A stretch of DNA of 64,000 nt from Dysosmobacter sp. Marseille-Q4140 (GTDB lineage Bacteria; Bacillota; Clostridia; Oscillospirales; Oscillospiraceae): the NCBI GenBank assembly GCA_018228705.1, contig CP073694.1, positions 558,001 to 622,000 of the forward strand, written 5' to 3'. This document shows positions 26,502 through 35,099 of this stretch, in pieces (within the stretch, counting starts at the first letter, position 1; each line of letters opens with the position of its first letter). The notes below the pieces were generated by a model. The model was not told the origin of the DNA. It ran no database searches and saw nothing but the letters and a program-made list of their open reading frames with translations. The position numbers were made by a program, and so were the translations under genes.

Positions 26502-27731
26502 ATGGCAAAGAAACGAGCAAATGGCGAGGGCAGCATCCGCAGAAAGCCCAACGGCCGCTGGGAGGGCCGATACACCCAGGGCATCGACCCCAGCACCGGC
26601 CGCGCCATTCAAAAAAGCGTATCCGCCAAAACACGGGCTGAGTGCAAGGAGAAGTTGGACCGGGCCATCCGGGACAACCGGGGTATCCCGGTGAACCACA
26701 ACGAGGACTACACCGTGGCGGAGTGGTGCCGGCTGTGGTTTGAAACCTACAGCAAGCCTGTGATCCGCCCCAACACCGCAAAGACCTATGAGAACATGAT
26801 CGAAAACCACATCGTACCGGCTATCGGAGGAGTGAAACTCAAACGGCTTACCGCCATCCAGATCCAGAAGATGTACAATGATTCCAAGACCCATGGCCGG
26901 GTGCAGCGCTTCGAGAAGCAGACCAACACGAAATTGTCCGGAAGCACGGTTCGTCGTATCCATATGGTGCTGTCCTCAGCGCTGAAACAGGCGGTCAAGG
27001 AGCGGATCATTCCATACAATCCCTGCGACAACTGCCGCATCCCGCCCAAGGAGAAAAAGGAGATGACCATCATCCCGCCGGAGAAACTGGGGGTATATCT
27101 CAGCGAGGCGGAGAAGTACGGTGTTCTGCCCATGTTCTTCCTGGAATTATCCAGCGGCCTGCGGCGTGGGGAGCTGCTGGCCCTCCGGTGGGATGACCTG
27201 AATGTGAAGGACCGTATCCTCTCGGTGAGCAAGCAGGTCACCCGCATTGACGGGGAGCTGGTGGTGACAGAGCCGAAAACGAAGAACTCAGTCCGCAAGG
27301 TGGCGCTGTCTCAGCAGGCGGTGGAGATGCTGGTGCGGGAACATGAACAGCACCCCGACAATCCCATCCTGTTCCCGTCGCCCCGCACCGGTGGCTACTG
27401 GAGTCCGGATGCAGTGTCCAGAATCAACCGCAAGCTGCTGGCGAAGGCCGGCATCGAGGAACATGTGCGCTTCCATGATCTGCGCCACACCTTCGCTACA
27501 ATGGCCCTATCCAGCGGCGTGGATGTGAAGACGCTGTCCAGCATGCTGGGCCACTACAGCGCCGGATTTACCCTCGACACCTATACGCATATCACCAACG
27601 ATATGCAGAGAGGTGCAGCGGAGAAGATCGGCGGTTTCATGGAAACAGCCACAGCCAAACCGGAACCGGAGCCGCCTGATCCTCCGGAGGAGAGCCGGTG
27701 CAAGGTGATACCGTTTGAGAGAGTGGGGTAA
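26502..27731 (+). CDS. tyrosine recombinase/integrase
   Basis: 409 residues. It opens with an AP2-like arm-binding region (GEGSIRRKPNGRWEGRY), followed by a SAM-like core-binding domain and the catalytic domain. Catalytic residues are visible: Arg in SGLRRGELLALRW, HDLRHTFA, GH in SMLGHYS, and Tyr in TLDTYTHI. It integrates and excises the mobilizable element. It is the last element gene and is followed by a bidirectional terminator. The attachment site is not identified. The nearby tRNA-Pro is a candidate, but two other genes lie between. Confidence 0.92.
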   Translation: MAKKRANGEGSIRRKPNGRWEGRYTQGIDPSTGRAIQKSVSAKTRAECKEKLDRAIRDNRGIPVNHNEDYTVAEWCRLWFETYSKPVIRPNTAKTYENMIENHIVPAIGGVKLKRLTAIQIQKMYNDSKTHGRVQRFEKQTNTKLSGSTVRRIHMVLSSALKQAVKERIIPYNPCDNCRIPPKEKKEMTIIPPEKLGVYLSEAEKYGVLPMFFLELSSGLRRGELLALRWDDLNVKDRILSVSKQVTRIDGELVVTEPKTKNSVRKVALSQQAVEMLVREHEQHPDNPILFPSPRTGGYWSPDAVSRINRKLLAKAGIEEHVRFHDLRHTFATMALSSGVDVKTLSSMLGHYSAGFTLDTYTHITNDMQRGAAEKIGGFMETATAKPEPEPPDPPEESRCKVIPFERVG

Positions 27732-27734
27732 CAA

Positions 27735-27775
27735 TAGTGAGCGAGGAGGGATTGCCGCCCTCCTCGCTCACTATA
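27735..27775. terminator. bidirectional terminator between integrase and AAA+ gene
   Basis: A perfect 17-bp inverted repeat (ATAGTGAGCGAGGAGGG and its complement) with a 7-nt loop lies between the convergent integrase and AAA+ genes. It overlaps the end of the AAA+ gene by a few bases. Confidence 0.75.
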
Positions 27776-28913
27776 TTGCTTTATCTCCGTCAGAGCCAAT
27801 GATGGTTTTGCCAAGTAATTCGTTTATTAAGAGCAACGAAAATGTCTGGTCAATTAAGCGAGAAATTTCACGGGCATTACTGCACTGCTCAGAATAACAA
27901 ACGAGTCGTTCGCGAAGATCCGCACGCCTCAATATTTCTTGATCATTTTCAGAATAGTGCTGAATTTTCTCGTCGTATTTCATGTTTGCGATTTCCCTTT
28001 TGGCTTCAGGAGCTAAACTTGAAAAGTGAATAATAGCATCAAATCGTGAAAATATTGCATTACCTAAATGAGATTTGATGTCATCTTCAGATTTGTAGTT
28101 TGAGGTGCAGATTATAATAGACTTATTCAGTTCCAAGCTGTAGTTCTGATCCTCATAGATACCTCCATCAAAAAGCTGATAGAATGCACTATGAAAAACT
28201 GGGTTGGCCTTATCAAACTCATCTAAGAGAATCACATTCGATTCACGGTCTAATAGATCTTTAGCAAAACTTCTCTCATAATGAGCACCGCCAAAAAGGT
28301 ATGTGGCAAACTGATTGTTCTGGAACATTGAAAACTGCTTTCTGAATAAACGCTCGTTGAGAATATTTGCAATACATTGAGCTGTTTCTGTTTTTCCTAA
28401 TCCAGTATCTCCATAGAAAAGGATAACTGTAGGCTTTGTCTGGCTTCCAGACGCTAAAGGAAAGAGGGCTTGGAGCAACTTCTCACAGACGGCATCCTGT
28501 CCTTTGATGTGGCTACTGTAGCTTTTGTGGAGTTCCAATAGATCAGCCTTGGAGAATGTTTTGTACTGTTGAGATATTATTTTGGTTTGGGGGTAGAGGT
28601 TTGTAATCTGAGTGCTGATTGAGAGCGGCGGATTCTGTAGGTATAAATTTACAACTTCCATCTTGGCGAGAAAATTTGCAAAGTTGAGAATCACATGCTC
28701 TCGAACGCCGGCATATTCATCAGACCCTACCACGAAATTCTCTACTCGTGGTTTCTTTTTTTCAGGTATTGGTTTATCAGGAAGCTCAATAATGAAACTT
28801 CTGCTGTCTGTATCAATCTCCATAACCATGTCTGTTAAGCTGCGGAAATCAGAAGATGGTCTGATTTTTTCGAATTCAGACCGTGAGCCGTAAAAAATAG
28901 TTACATTTTTCAT
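27771..28913 (-). CDS. AAA+ ATPase, ClpA/ClpB-like core
   Basis: 380 residues. A unique N-terminal 150 residues precede one AAA+ module with Walker A GDTGLGKTE (near residue 168), a pore-region-like segment, Walker B NVILLDEFDKAN and an arginine-finger context FSRFDAI. A C-terminal helical lid follows. The module resembles the second ring of Clp ATPases, but no ClpP-binding loop or second ring is present. Its ATG overlaps the stop of the upstream gene by 4 bp. With that partner it forms a two-gene operon at the edge of a defence island. I infer a remodelling ATPase in a defence or toxin-like pair, not a housekeeping Clp. Confidence 0.72.
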   Translation of the reverse strand: MKNVTIFYGSRSEFEKIRPSSDFRSLTDMVMEIDTDSRSFIIELPDKPIPEKKKPRVENFVVGSDEYAGVREHVILNFANFLAKMEVVNLYLQNPPLSISTQITNLYPQTKIISQQYKTFSKADLLELHKSYSSHIKGQDAVCEKLLQALFPLASGSQTKPTVILFYGDTGLGKTETAQCIANILNERLFRKQFSMFQNNQFATYLFGGAHYERSFAKDLLDRESNVILLDEFDKANPVFHSAFYQLFDGGIYEDQNYSLELNKSIIICTSNYKSEDDIKSHLGNAIFSRFDAIIHFSSLAPEAKREIANMKYDEKIQHYSENDQEILRRADLRERLVCYSEQCSNAREISRLIDQTFSLLLINELLGKTIIGSDGDKAI

Positions 28914-29653
28914 ACTTCCACTCCAGCCAAAACAACATCATAAACGGCCAAAACGGTTGAACTGGATTCAGTTTCTGTACCGAGTACCTGCTCAGCAGAA
29001 GGGGCCTTTTTGGCAAAATCAAACTCCATCGACATATCAAGCTTTGATATATCGCAAGCACCAACTTTCACCGCATAATATGACAGATTCATTTTGGTCA
29101 AATCCGAGAGATTGTAATTATTCCGAAATGCTTTTGCGTTCAAACGCAGAATTGTTTTAGGAGGCCTCTCGCTACATAGGAGCATTTCGTAATAACCACG
29201 AGCATTCTCCAAAGCATCATTTAATCTCTCCAAATCAATAGGCATGTTTTCCTTTGGGACGATAACCGTATACGGACTATACATTCGATATAGTGAAATG
29301 GAGTTTTGAGGTGCATAAACAACATCTGTAAAACGAGAAATGTTTTTATCCTTGCAGGCGATCGTAATATAATCCGTCAGCAGAGTGTTTGTGAGTTTTG
29401 TCTCAATGGCTCGTTTAGCTTCGCGGTCATACTCACCTGAGATTTTGCCTGCGGCAGATGCTTTGATCCACGAAAAAAGATTAAATCCATGGCCTATTTC
29501 GGCATCAATTTCAGCTATGATTTTAGCAATCCGCTCCTTATCCTCTGCTGTGCTCCAATCAAAACGGCCACCATTAATCACATCAATGTAATCACGAGCG
29601 GACTGCTCATCAAAATATACTGTTTTTATCATTTTGGGTGTTTTTTTCGCCAT
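28910..29653 (-). CDS. unknown 247-residue partner of the AAA+ ATPase
   Basis: The ATG at 29653 with GGGGG upstream is chosen; a longer frame to 29710 runs through the leader terminator. The opening KTVYFDEQSARDYIDVINGG faintly recalls DUF6414-type proteins, which I cannot verify. The middle has a GFNLFSWIKASAAGK stretch that might be a membrane-associated or amphipathic helix. No catalytic motif is seen. It is coupled to the AAA+ gene by a 4-bp overlap, so the two proteins probably act together. Function unknown. Confidence 0.55.
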   Translation of the reverse strand: MAKKTPKMIKTVYFDEQSARDYIDVINGGRFDWSTAEDKERIAKIIAEIDAEIGHGFNLFSWIKASAAGKISGEYDREAKRAIETKLTNTLLTDYITIACKDKNISRFTDVVYAPQNSISLYRMYSPYTVIVPKENMPIDLERLNDALENARGYYEMLLCSERPPKTILRLNAKAFRNNYNLSDLTKMNLSYYAVKVGACDISKLDMSMEFDFAKKAPSAEQVLGTETESSSTVLAVYDVVLAGVEV

Positions 29654-29682
29654 ATATATACCCCCGTATATTAGCGCTTTAC

Positions 29683-29716
29683 TAAAAAAGCCGCATGGGA
29701 ATACACCCACACGGCT
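29683..29716 (-). terminator. leader terminator/attenuator before the AAA+ operon
   Basis: On the minus strand GCCGTGTGGG pairs with CCCATGCGGC (one mismatch) around TGTATT, then runs into TTTTTT. It lies between the operon's promoter (29748-29776) and the ATG at 29653, so it must be bypassed for expression. Upstream leader bases could form an alternative pairing. This has the layout of transcription attenuation. Confidence 0.65.
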
Positions 29717-29747
29717 ACCTTGGTGGCAAAAGACTCACCGTAGAACT

Positions 29748-29776
29748 ATTATAGTGGATAAGTCTGGAAAACTCAA
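29748..29776 (-). promoter_or_regulatory. sigma-A promoter of the AAA+ operon
   Basis: TTGAGT and TATAAT are separated by exactly 17 bp on the minus strand, pointing at the 247-residue gene. The leader to the ATG is about 90 nt and contains the terminator hairpin. Bases 29780-29945, between this promoter and the tRNA terminator, hold no gene that I can support. Confidence 0.75.
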
Positions 29777-29948
29777 GAATTTGTCGTATCTACAATAAAA
29801 GAATACGGCGGTCATACCAATTAGGGATTGGTTAGGGATTTGGCAGTTTCAGCCGCTACTCTCACTCATGTACCTACCGTCTCTCTGCGCCTTAAATCAC
29901 CGCTGAACAGCAGTCATCAAAACTGCAAAAGCAGAACAAAAAACGCAG

Positions 29949-29974
29949 AAAAACCGCCTGAAAAGGCGGTTTTT
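29949..29974 (-). terminator. terminator of tRNA-Pro
   Basis: AAAAACCGCC and GGCGGTTTTT form a hairpin with a 6-nt loop, 10 bp past the tRNA CCA end. The symmetric A/T tails make it work in both directions. Confidence 0.85.
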
Positions 29975-29984
29975 CTAAGAAAGG

Positions 29985-30060
29985 TGGTCCGAGTGACAGG
30001 ATTCGAACCTGCGGCATCCTGCTCCCAAAGCAGGCGCGCTACCAGCTGCGCTACACCCGG
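29985..30060 (-). tRNA. tRNA-Pro (anticodon UGG)
   Basis: The minus strand folds as a complete 76-nt tRNA. The acceptor CCGGGTG pairs with CACTCGG (one G-U), the D stem is GCGC/GCGC, and the anticodon stem CCTGC/GCAGG encloses loop TTTGGGA, giving UGG. The T arm contains TTCGAAT and the CCA end is encoded. Its 3' end points towards the accessory island, the usual side for integration at tRNA genes. Confidence 0.95.
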
Positions 30061-30091
30061 ATATGAAGTTGTGGGGTGGCCCGGGCGTATT

Positions 30092-30660
30092 CTCCCAAAG
30101 CAAGCGCGCTACCAACTGCGCTACACCCGGTTATGAAGTTTTCCAACTGTGGTCAAATATGGGGTCAGCGCCGGTTTTTGACCAGTTCCCGGCGAGGGGC
30201 AAAACTCCGTCAGTCTTAGCGTCCCAGAGCTTTCCGGGGGGTTGGGGAAATGCAGTTCGAACTCCGGCCTCACGCTCCCAAAGCAAGCGCGCTACCAACT
30301 GCGCTACACCCGGTTATGGAATTGTTTTATCTGTGGTCTTTCATGTGGTCTTGGCCGTTTTTTGACCAGCGACTTTGCGGAAATGGTTCCCGCTTCTGGT
30401 AGTGTCCCAGCGGGTTGTGGGGTTGGGCTTTTTTCCTCATGGATGGGCCCGGTATGCTCCCAAAGCAGGCGCGCTACCAACTGCGCTACACCCGGTTATG
30501 GATTTGTTTTATCTGTGGTCTTTCATGTGGTCTTGGTCGTTTTTTGACCAGCGGCTTTGCGGAAATGGTTCCCGCTTCTGATAGTGTCCCAGCGGGTTGT
30601 GGGGTTGGGCCTTTTCCCTCATGGATGGGCGGGATATGCTCCCAAACTGCGCGCAGTCTT
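30092..30660 (-). repeat. tandem array of tRNA-Pro 5' halves, period about 182 bp
   Basis: The first 39 nt of tRNA-Pro (acceptor through anticodon loop) recur at 30092-30130, 30275-30313 and 30457-30495, with a stub at about 30639. Successive starts are 183, 182 and 182 bp apart. The stretches between them are also related: GTGGTC, TTTTTGACCAG and GTCCCAG blocks recur, and the last two units are nearly identical. The second copy keeps a T-loop-like TTCGAACTCC. None can fold as a full tRNA. The remainder up to 30837 shows no gene. Confidence 0.85.
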
Positions 30661-30837
30661 GTTCCGGAAGATCCTGCCGGCCTTCCGCTCTCTGCACAGA
30701 GTTCCAGATGGGCGGCTGTGTCCCTCTTTATTTTACCGAAATATCCTCCAAAGTCAAGGAGAACCCTTTCAACAGCTTCTTCCCCGTCTCAGACTTCGCC
30801 GGAGCCCTGGACGGGCCCCGGCGGAATGAGACGCCGT

Positions 30838-32358
30838 TTATCCCACCGCATTCTTCCGGCAGACCTTTACACCGGCGGCGGCCATGGCAAACACGAACCA
30901 GAAGATGCACATGACCCGGGGATAATTCCACAGATAGTCCGCCAGGCCGCAGACCATAGCGCCGCACAGCGCCGCGCAGGCGGCGCAGGTGATAGTCCGG
31001 GCGGCGGAGGAGGGGCAGTGGCGGACTGTATGGGCCGCCCGCTTGATGTTCCAAAGCATACCGCCCACAAAGCCGATCACACCCAGGATGCCCGCCTCGA
31101 TCCACACCTGAAGGTAGAAGTTATGGGCGTGGACAAACGGTGCCTCTGCGTGGTAGAGATTGAAGTCCCCGATATAGGACTGGACCGCCGCGGTGCCAAG
31201 TCCCGCGCCGGAGATGGGAGACTTCTTGATGACCTCCAGCGCCGCCGCATACAGGGGGATGCGGCTGGCGGTAGAGCTGTCCGCCGGGTTGGCAATGGTC
31301 AGGATCCGGTTCCAGATGGTGTCCGGCAGCAGGGGTACCGCCAGAACGCAGGCAATGGCAAAGGCCGGGATCAGGCGGGGTTTCCACAGGAACACCATCA
31401 CCACCATGGCACAGGCGCCGCCCACCCAGCTGGCCCGGGAATAAGTCATGCCCAAAGCCACAACGCCTACCAGAAATACGCCGCCAGCCAGCAGTTTGGA
31501 ATAGACATGCCGGGAGCAGAGGATCAGGGCCAGCACCAGGGGCAGCAGCAGGATCAGAACCTCGGCGAAAGTGTTGGGATTGTCGAAATAGGACTCCACC
31601 CGGCCGGGCATCCCCTCGTTGAGAGCCAGGTCCACATAGGACTCGTTGACCTCCACTCCCTGGATCCGCTGATAGACTGCGTACAGGGACGACACCAGCA
31701 CGCAGACCCCGCCGCCGGCAGCCAAGCGCTTCAGGTCCTCGCTGCTGCGGACGGCGCTGACCGTTACCAGCACGCACAGGGCGGCGGAGAAGTGGTAAAA
31801 CAAAAACCGCAGGGACTGCCCCGGCGTATAGGAGAAGGCCACCGCCAGGAACACCGCACCGAACAGGAGCACCGGGTAAAAGCCCACCAGGCCCACATCC
31901 AACCGGAACCGCTGCCGGGGCATAGCGCCAGCATAGAAAAGAACCAGCAGCAGGGCAAAGCCCATGAGGCTGTACGCATTGTTCCAATGGGAGAAGGGGA
32001 TCACCCACAGCAGCATGATGAGCCAGGACTGGGCGATAGCGGTCTCGTGACCCATCTCAAAGGCCAGCCGGGCAAATACGCTGTCCCGGAAGGTGCGGTG
32101 CAGGGCCAGGTACAGCCGGTGCAGCAGCCAGGCCGGGAAATTGACCAGGGCCCGCAGCAGCCGGCACAGGAGGCTGTCCGGCCAGGAGCGGGCCACCGCT
32201 CCCTCCCGGCACAGCACCGCCAGCACCCGGCTGCCGTCGATCTGACGGTTGCACCAGGCGCCCAGGGCCGCCAGACAGCGGTGGACGGCGCTGTCCATGT
32301 ACACAGCGTACAGGGTCATGGACAGGGCATACAGTTGACTTTCGCGCAGATACTCCAT
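30838..32358 (-). CDS. O-antigen ligase/polymerase-like membrane protein
   Basis: 506 residues with about ten to twelve hydrophobic segments. The Wzy_C/O-antigen-ligase hallmarks are visible: GRVESYFDNPNTFAEV, the loop MTYSRASWVG, the large periplasmic-type loop with ISGAGLGTAAV, and VHAHNFYLQVWIEAGILGV (conserved His). It should join or polymerise cell-surface glycans using a lipid-linked donor. It is 22 bp downstream of a GT2 gene in the same direction, so the pair is likely an operon for surface polysaccharide or cell-wall glycosylation. Substrate unknown. Confidence 0.85.
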   Translation of the reverse strand: MEYLRESQLYALSMTLYAVYMDSAVHRCLAALGAWCNRQIDGSRVLAVLCREGAVARSWPDSLLCRLLRALVNFPAWLLHRLYLALHRTFRDSVFARLAFEMGHETAIAQSWLIMLLWVIPFSHWNNAYSLMGFALLLVLFYAGAMPRQRFRLDVGLVGFYPVLLFGAVFLAVAFSYTPGQSLRFLFYHFSAALCVLVTVSAVRSSEDLKRLAAGGGVCVLVSSLYAVYQRIQGVEVNESYVDLALNEGMPGRVESYFDNPNTFAEVLILLLPLVLALILCSRHVYSKLLAGGVFLVGVVALGMTYSRASWVGGACAMVVMVFLWKPRLIPAFAIACVLAVPLLPDTIWNRILTIANPADSSTASRIPLYAAALEVIKKSPISGAGLGTAAVQSYIGDFNLYHAEAPFVHAHNFYLQVWIEAGILGVIGFVGGMLWNIKRAAHTVRHCPSSAARTITCAACAALCGAMVCGLADYLWNYPRVMCIFWFVFAMAAAGVKVCRKNAVG

Positions 32359-32380
32359 GAAAAACTCCTTCGTGATGTGC

Positions 32381-33397
32381 TCAGATGCGGTTTTTCAGCC
32401 GGTACAGCTGGGTCAGCAGGAAGAAGTGCCGTCCCCGGACCATCCGGACCACCATCTGCTTGTTGGGCGTCAGCCCCACGGGCTCCAGCGTCCCGATGGC
32501 CTTCGCCATGTCCGGCCGCTCACACAGCTCCCGGACCGCCCGCTGCCGCTGCCGGATGGATTTTCGGCTGCCCTTGGCGTACTCGTTGCCAATGGCGATC
32601 AGCAGCCCTGCCCAGTTGGAATTCTCCCTCCACTGGGGGCGGAGATCCTCCAGGCGGTACTTCTCCACCAGACCCTCCTTCCGCTCCATGAAGCGGTCAA
32701 AGACCTGCTGGAAGTCCTTCATATACTTGTGGGTAGCGGAGGCGGGGTTGAGGAGATACCGGTACAGGGGCTGGTCCGTCACCGCCAGGGAGCGGGCGCA
32801 GCAGAAATACTCCATCAAAAACAGCTCGTCCTCCAGGTAGGCCCCCTCAAAGCGGATATGGGCGGACCGGATCACCTTGGCGGAGAAGAGATAGCGCCAG
32901 ATGAAGCCGTTGAACACCGGCGCCGCCAGCCGTTCGCCCAGCAGCGGCGCCACGATCTTCTCCCGGATCTGCGCCTTGTCGTAGACGCCGGCCGGCAGCA
33001 CCTGCTCCGGCCAGCTGGTCCCGTCGGGCCGCAGGTTCAGATGGGCACAGGCCGCCGTATCGGTCCCAGCCTGCTCCCGCAGGCACCAGAGGGTCTCCAG
33101 CGTCCGGGGCTCGAAGCCGTCGTCGGAGTCCAGGAAGGCGATGTACTCCCCCTTCGCCGCCTCCAGCCCGGAGTTCCGGGCGGCGCTGACGCCGGCGTTT
33201 TTCCGCTTGTGGATCACCCGGACCCGGTCGTCCCGAGCCGCGAAGCCGTCGCACAGGGCCGGGGAATTGTCCCGGCAGCCGTCGTCCACCAGCAGCAGTT
33301 CCCAGTCGGAAAAGGTCTGGGACAGGACGCTCTCCACAGAGGCTTTCAGGAATTTTTCCGCCTGATAGACGGGCATGATGACGGAAATGCTGGGCAT
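32381..33397 (-). CDS. family 2 glycosyltransferase
   Basis: 338 residues. The GT-A fold is clear: ISVIMPVYQAEKFL at the N-terminus, LLVDDGCRDNS, NAGVSAARNSGLEAAKGEY and the DxD-type metal site FLDSDDGFEP near residue 90. It transfers a sugar from a nucleotide donor to a surface-glycan precursor on the inner membrane face. It precedes the O-antigen-ligase-like gene. The acceptor cannot be predicted. Confidence 0.9.
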   Translation of the reverse strand: MPSISVIMPVYQAEKFLKASVESVLSQTFSDWELLLVDDGCRDNSPALCDGFAARDDRVRVIHKRKNAGVSAARNSGLEAAKGEYIAFLDSDDGFEPRTLETLWCLREQAGTDTAACAHLNLRPDGTSWPEQVLPAGVYDKAQIREKIVAPLLGERLAAPVFNGFIWRYLFSAKVIRSAHIRFEGAYLEDELFLMEYFCCARSLAVTDQPLYRYLLNPASATHKYMKDFQQVFDRFMERKEGLVEKYRLEDLRPQWRENSNWAGLLIAIGNEYAKGSRKSIRQRQRAVRELCERPDMAKAIGTLEPVGLTPNKQMVVRMVRGRHFFLLTQLYRLKNRI

Positions 33398-33492
33398 AGC
33401 ACCGCTCCTTCCATCTGTTTCGTAACAGGTGTATTGTACCCTATTCCCCCCGGAAGGTCAACGGCTTTCCGCCGCCGGGGGGACCTCCGGCG

Positions 33493-33530
33493 AAAAAAGC
33501 CCGCCGTCCCGTGAGGACGGCGGGCCTTTT
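33493..33530 (-). terminator. metK terminator
   Basis: An 11-bp stem GCCCGCCGTCC/GGACGGCGGGC with a 5-nt loop, followed by TTTTTT on the minus strand, 20 bp after the metK stop. Confidence 0.9.
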
Positions 33531-33550
33531 CGCAGTGAAGCAGCGGGGCT

Positions 33551-34738
33551 TTACTCCGCCACGGCGGCCTTCAGGGCCTCGGTCCGGTCGGTGCGCTCCC
33601 AGGTCACGCCCAGGTCCTCCCGGCCCATGTGGCCGTAAGCGGCCAGCTTGCGGTAGATGGGCTTGCGCAGGTCCAGATCCCGGATGATGGCCGTGGGCCG
33701 CAGGTCGAACACCTTGCGCACAGCGGCCTCCAGCTTGTCGTCGCCCACGGTGCCGGTGCCGAAGGTATCCACCAGGACGCTGACCGGCTGGGCCACGCCG
33801 ATGGCATAGGCCAGCTGCACCTGGCAGCGCCGGGCCAGGCCCGCCGCCACGATGTTCTTGGCCACATACCGGGCGGCGTAGGCCGCGGAGCGGTCCACCT
33901 TGGTGGGGTCCTTGCCGGAGAAGCAGCCGCCGCCGTGGGGGGCGCTGCCGCCGTAGGTGTCCACGATGATCTTGCGGCCGGTGAGGCCGGAGTCCGCCGC
34001 GGGGCCGCCTTTGACGAAACGGCCGGTCGGGTTTACATAATACTTAGTGTTCTCATCCAGCATGGAGGCGGGAATCACGGCCTTGGCCACCTTCTCGATC
34101 ATGTCGGCGCGGATCTGCTCCAGGGTGGTGTCGGGGTCGTGCTGGGTGGAGATGACCACGGTGTCCACCCGGATGGGGCGGTCGTTCTCGTCGTACTCCA
34201 CGGTGACCTGGCTCTTGCCGTCGGGCCGCATGTAGGGGATCTCCCCGCTCTTGCGGACCTGGGCCATCTTCAGGCAGATCTTCTGGGCCAGGGACAGGGG
34301 CAGGGGCATCAGCTCCGGCGTCTCATCGCAGGCGTAGCCGAACATCATGCCCTGGTCGCCGGCGCCGTGGCTCATCTCGGCGTCCTCCCCGGTCTTGTTC
34401 TCCAGGGACTCGTCCACGCCCATGGCAATGTCCGGGGACTGCTCGTCGATGGAGGTGATGACGGCGCAGGTGTCGCAGTCGAAGCCGTATTTGCCCCGGT
34501 CATAGCCGATCTCCCGGACCACCTCCCGGGCGATCTTGGGGATGTCCACATAGCAGCTGGTGGTGATCTCGCCCATGACGTGGAGAAGGCCCGTGCAGGC
34601 GGTGGTCTCGCAGGCCACGCGGCCCATGGGATCCTGCTCCAGAATGGCGTCCAGCACCGCGTCGGAGACCTGGTCGCAGACCTTGTCGGGATGGCCCTCG
34701 GTCACGGATTCGGAAGTAAAGAGATAGTGTCTTGCCAT
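33551..34738 (-). CDS. metK: S-adenosylmethionine synthetase
   Basis: The ATG at 34738 with AAAGGAG upstream gives 395 residues starting [18 protein letters not shown], the standard MetK opening. A longer frame to 34891 is the riboswitch leader. Motifs seen: [12 protein letters not shown] (ATP site), KSQVTVEY, and [19 protein letters not shown] (P-loop-like). It makes SAM from methionine and ATP. Expression is controlled by a SAM-I riboswitch with its own terminator. The other methyl-cycle genes of the window, pfs and luxS, lie 20 kb away. Confidence 0.97.
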   Translation of the reverse strand: MARHYLFTSESVTEGHPDKVCDQVSDAVLDAILEQDPMGRVACETTACTGLLHVMGEITTSCYVDIPKIAREVVREIGYDRGKYGFDCDTCAVITSIDEQSPDIAMGVDESLENKTGEDAEMSHGAGDQGMMFGYACDETPELMPLPLSLAQKICLKMAQVRKSGEIPYMRPDGKSQVTVEYDENDRPIRVDTVVISTQHDPDTTLEQIRADMIEKVAKAVIPASMLDENTKYYVNPTGRFVKGGPAADSGLTGRKIIVDTYGGSAPHGGGCFSGKDPTKVDRSAAYAARYVAKNIVAAGLARRCQVQLAYAIGVAQPVSVLVDTFGTGTVGDDKLEAAVRKVFDLRPTAIIRDLDLRKPIYRKLAAYGHMGREDLGVTWERTDRTEALKAAVAE

Positions 34739-34777
34739 GTTGTTTGCTCCTTTCGTAGTGGTCCCTCTCAAGAGCAC

Positions 34778-34808
34778 GAAAAAAGCGCGTTTCGACGACG
34801 AAACGCGC
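34778..34808 (-). terminator. riboswitch expression-platform terminator
   Basis: GCGCGTTTCG/CGAAACGCGC with a 4-nt loop and TTTTTT on the minus strand, between the SAM aptamer and metK. High SAM should favour this hairpin. Confidence 0.92.
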
Positions 34809-34827
34809 AAAAGGTCACTTTTTCGCT

Positions 34828-34922
34828 CCTCATCTGTCGGTATCCGCCGGATTTGGCACCTTGACCCGCAGTCAGGTTGCCGTGGCTTCATCGGGCCGTT
34901 CCCTCCGCCACTCTTGATAAGG
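34828..34922 (-). ncRNA. SAM-I (S-box) riboswitch aptamer
   Basis: The minus strand reads CTTATCAAGAGTGGCGGAGG, GAACGGCCCGATGAAGCC, CGGCAACCTG, GGTCAAGGTGCCAAATCC and CGACAGATGAGG in order. These are the P1, kink-turn, P3 and P4 elements of the S-box. It senses SAM and turns metK off through the downstream terminator. Confidence 0.95.
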
Positions 34923-34941
34923 GATATGAAATTGTGCTACT

Positions 34942-34969
34942 ATCTTATCAGGTTTTGGCGGATTGTCAA
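34942..34969 (-). promoter_or_regulatory. metK promoter
   Basis: TTGACA and TAAGAT with a 16-bp spacer on the minus strand, about 20 bp upstream of the SAM aptamer. Confidence 0.75.
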
Positions 34970-35028
34970 GATGCTGCGGGCGGATTTCCCGGAAAATCCG
35001 CGGAAATTCCGCTGTTCAAAATTTATAC

Positions 35029-35057
35029 ATGACTTTTTCCGCCGTTCCGGGTATAAT
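35029..35057 (+). promoter_or_regulatory. promoter of the rhomboid-like gene
   Basis: ATGACT and TATAAT with a 17-bp spacer. Transcription would begin about 35 bp before the chosen start. It is divergent from metK. Confidence 0.7.
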
Positions 35058-35099
35058 GTTCCACATACGTTTCATTTCCGCAAAATGGGGGTTTTTTCG

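Noticed and set aside
27771..28913. Housekeeping ClpX/ClpA chaperone
   Set aside because: It has one AAA+ module, a unique N-terminus, no zinc-binding or ClpP-loop motif, and is coupled to an unknown gene in an accessory region.
29828..30136. 102-codon frame reading GFEPAASCSQSRR
   Set aside because: This is the well-known false translation of a tRNA gene read on the opposite strand.
30092..30660. CRISPR array or functional tRNA cluster
   Set aside because: Units are about 182 bp with related, not unique, intervals and no cas genes; copies stop at the anticodon loop and cannot fold as tRNAs.
30415..32691. 758-codon open frame on the plus strand
   Set aside because: It starts in the tRNA-half array and then runs antisense to the O-antigen-ligase-like and GT2 genes; composition is Gln/His/Gly-rich shadow typical of GC-rich antisense frames, and it has no ribosome site.
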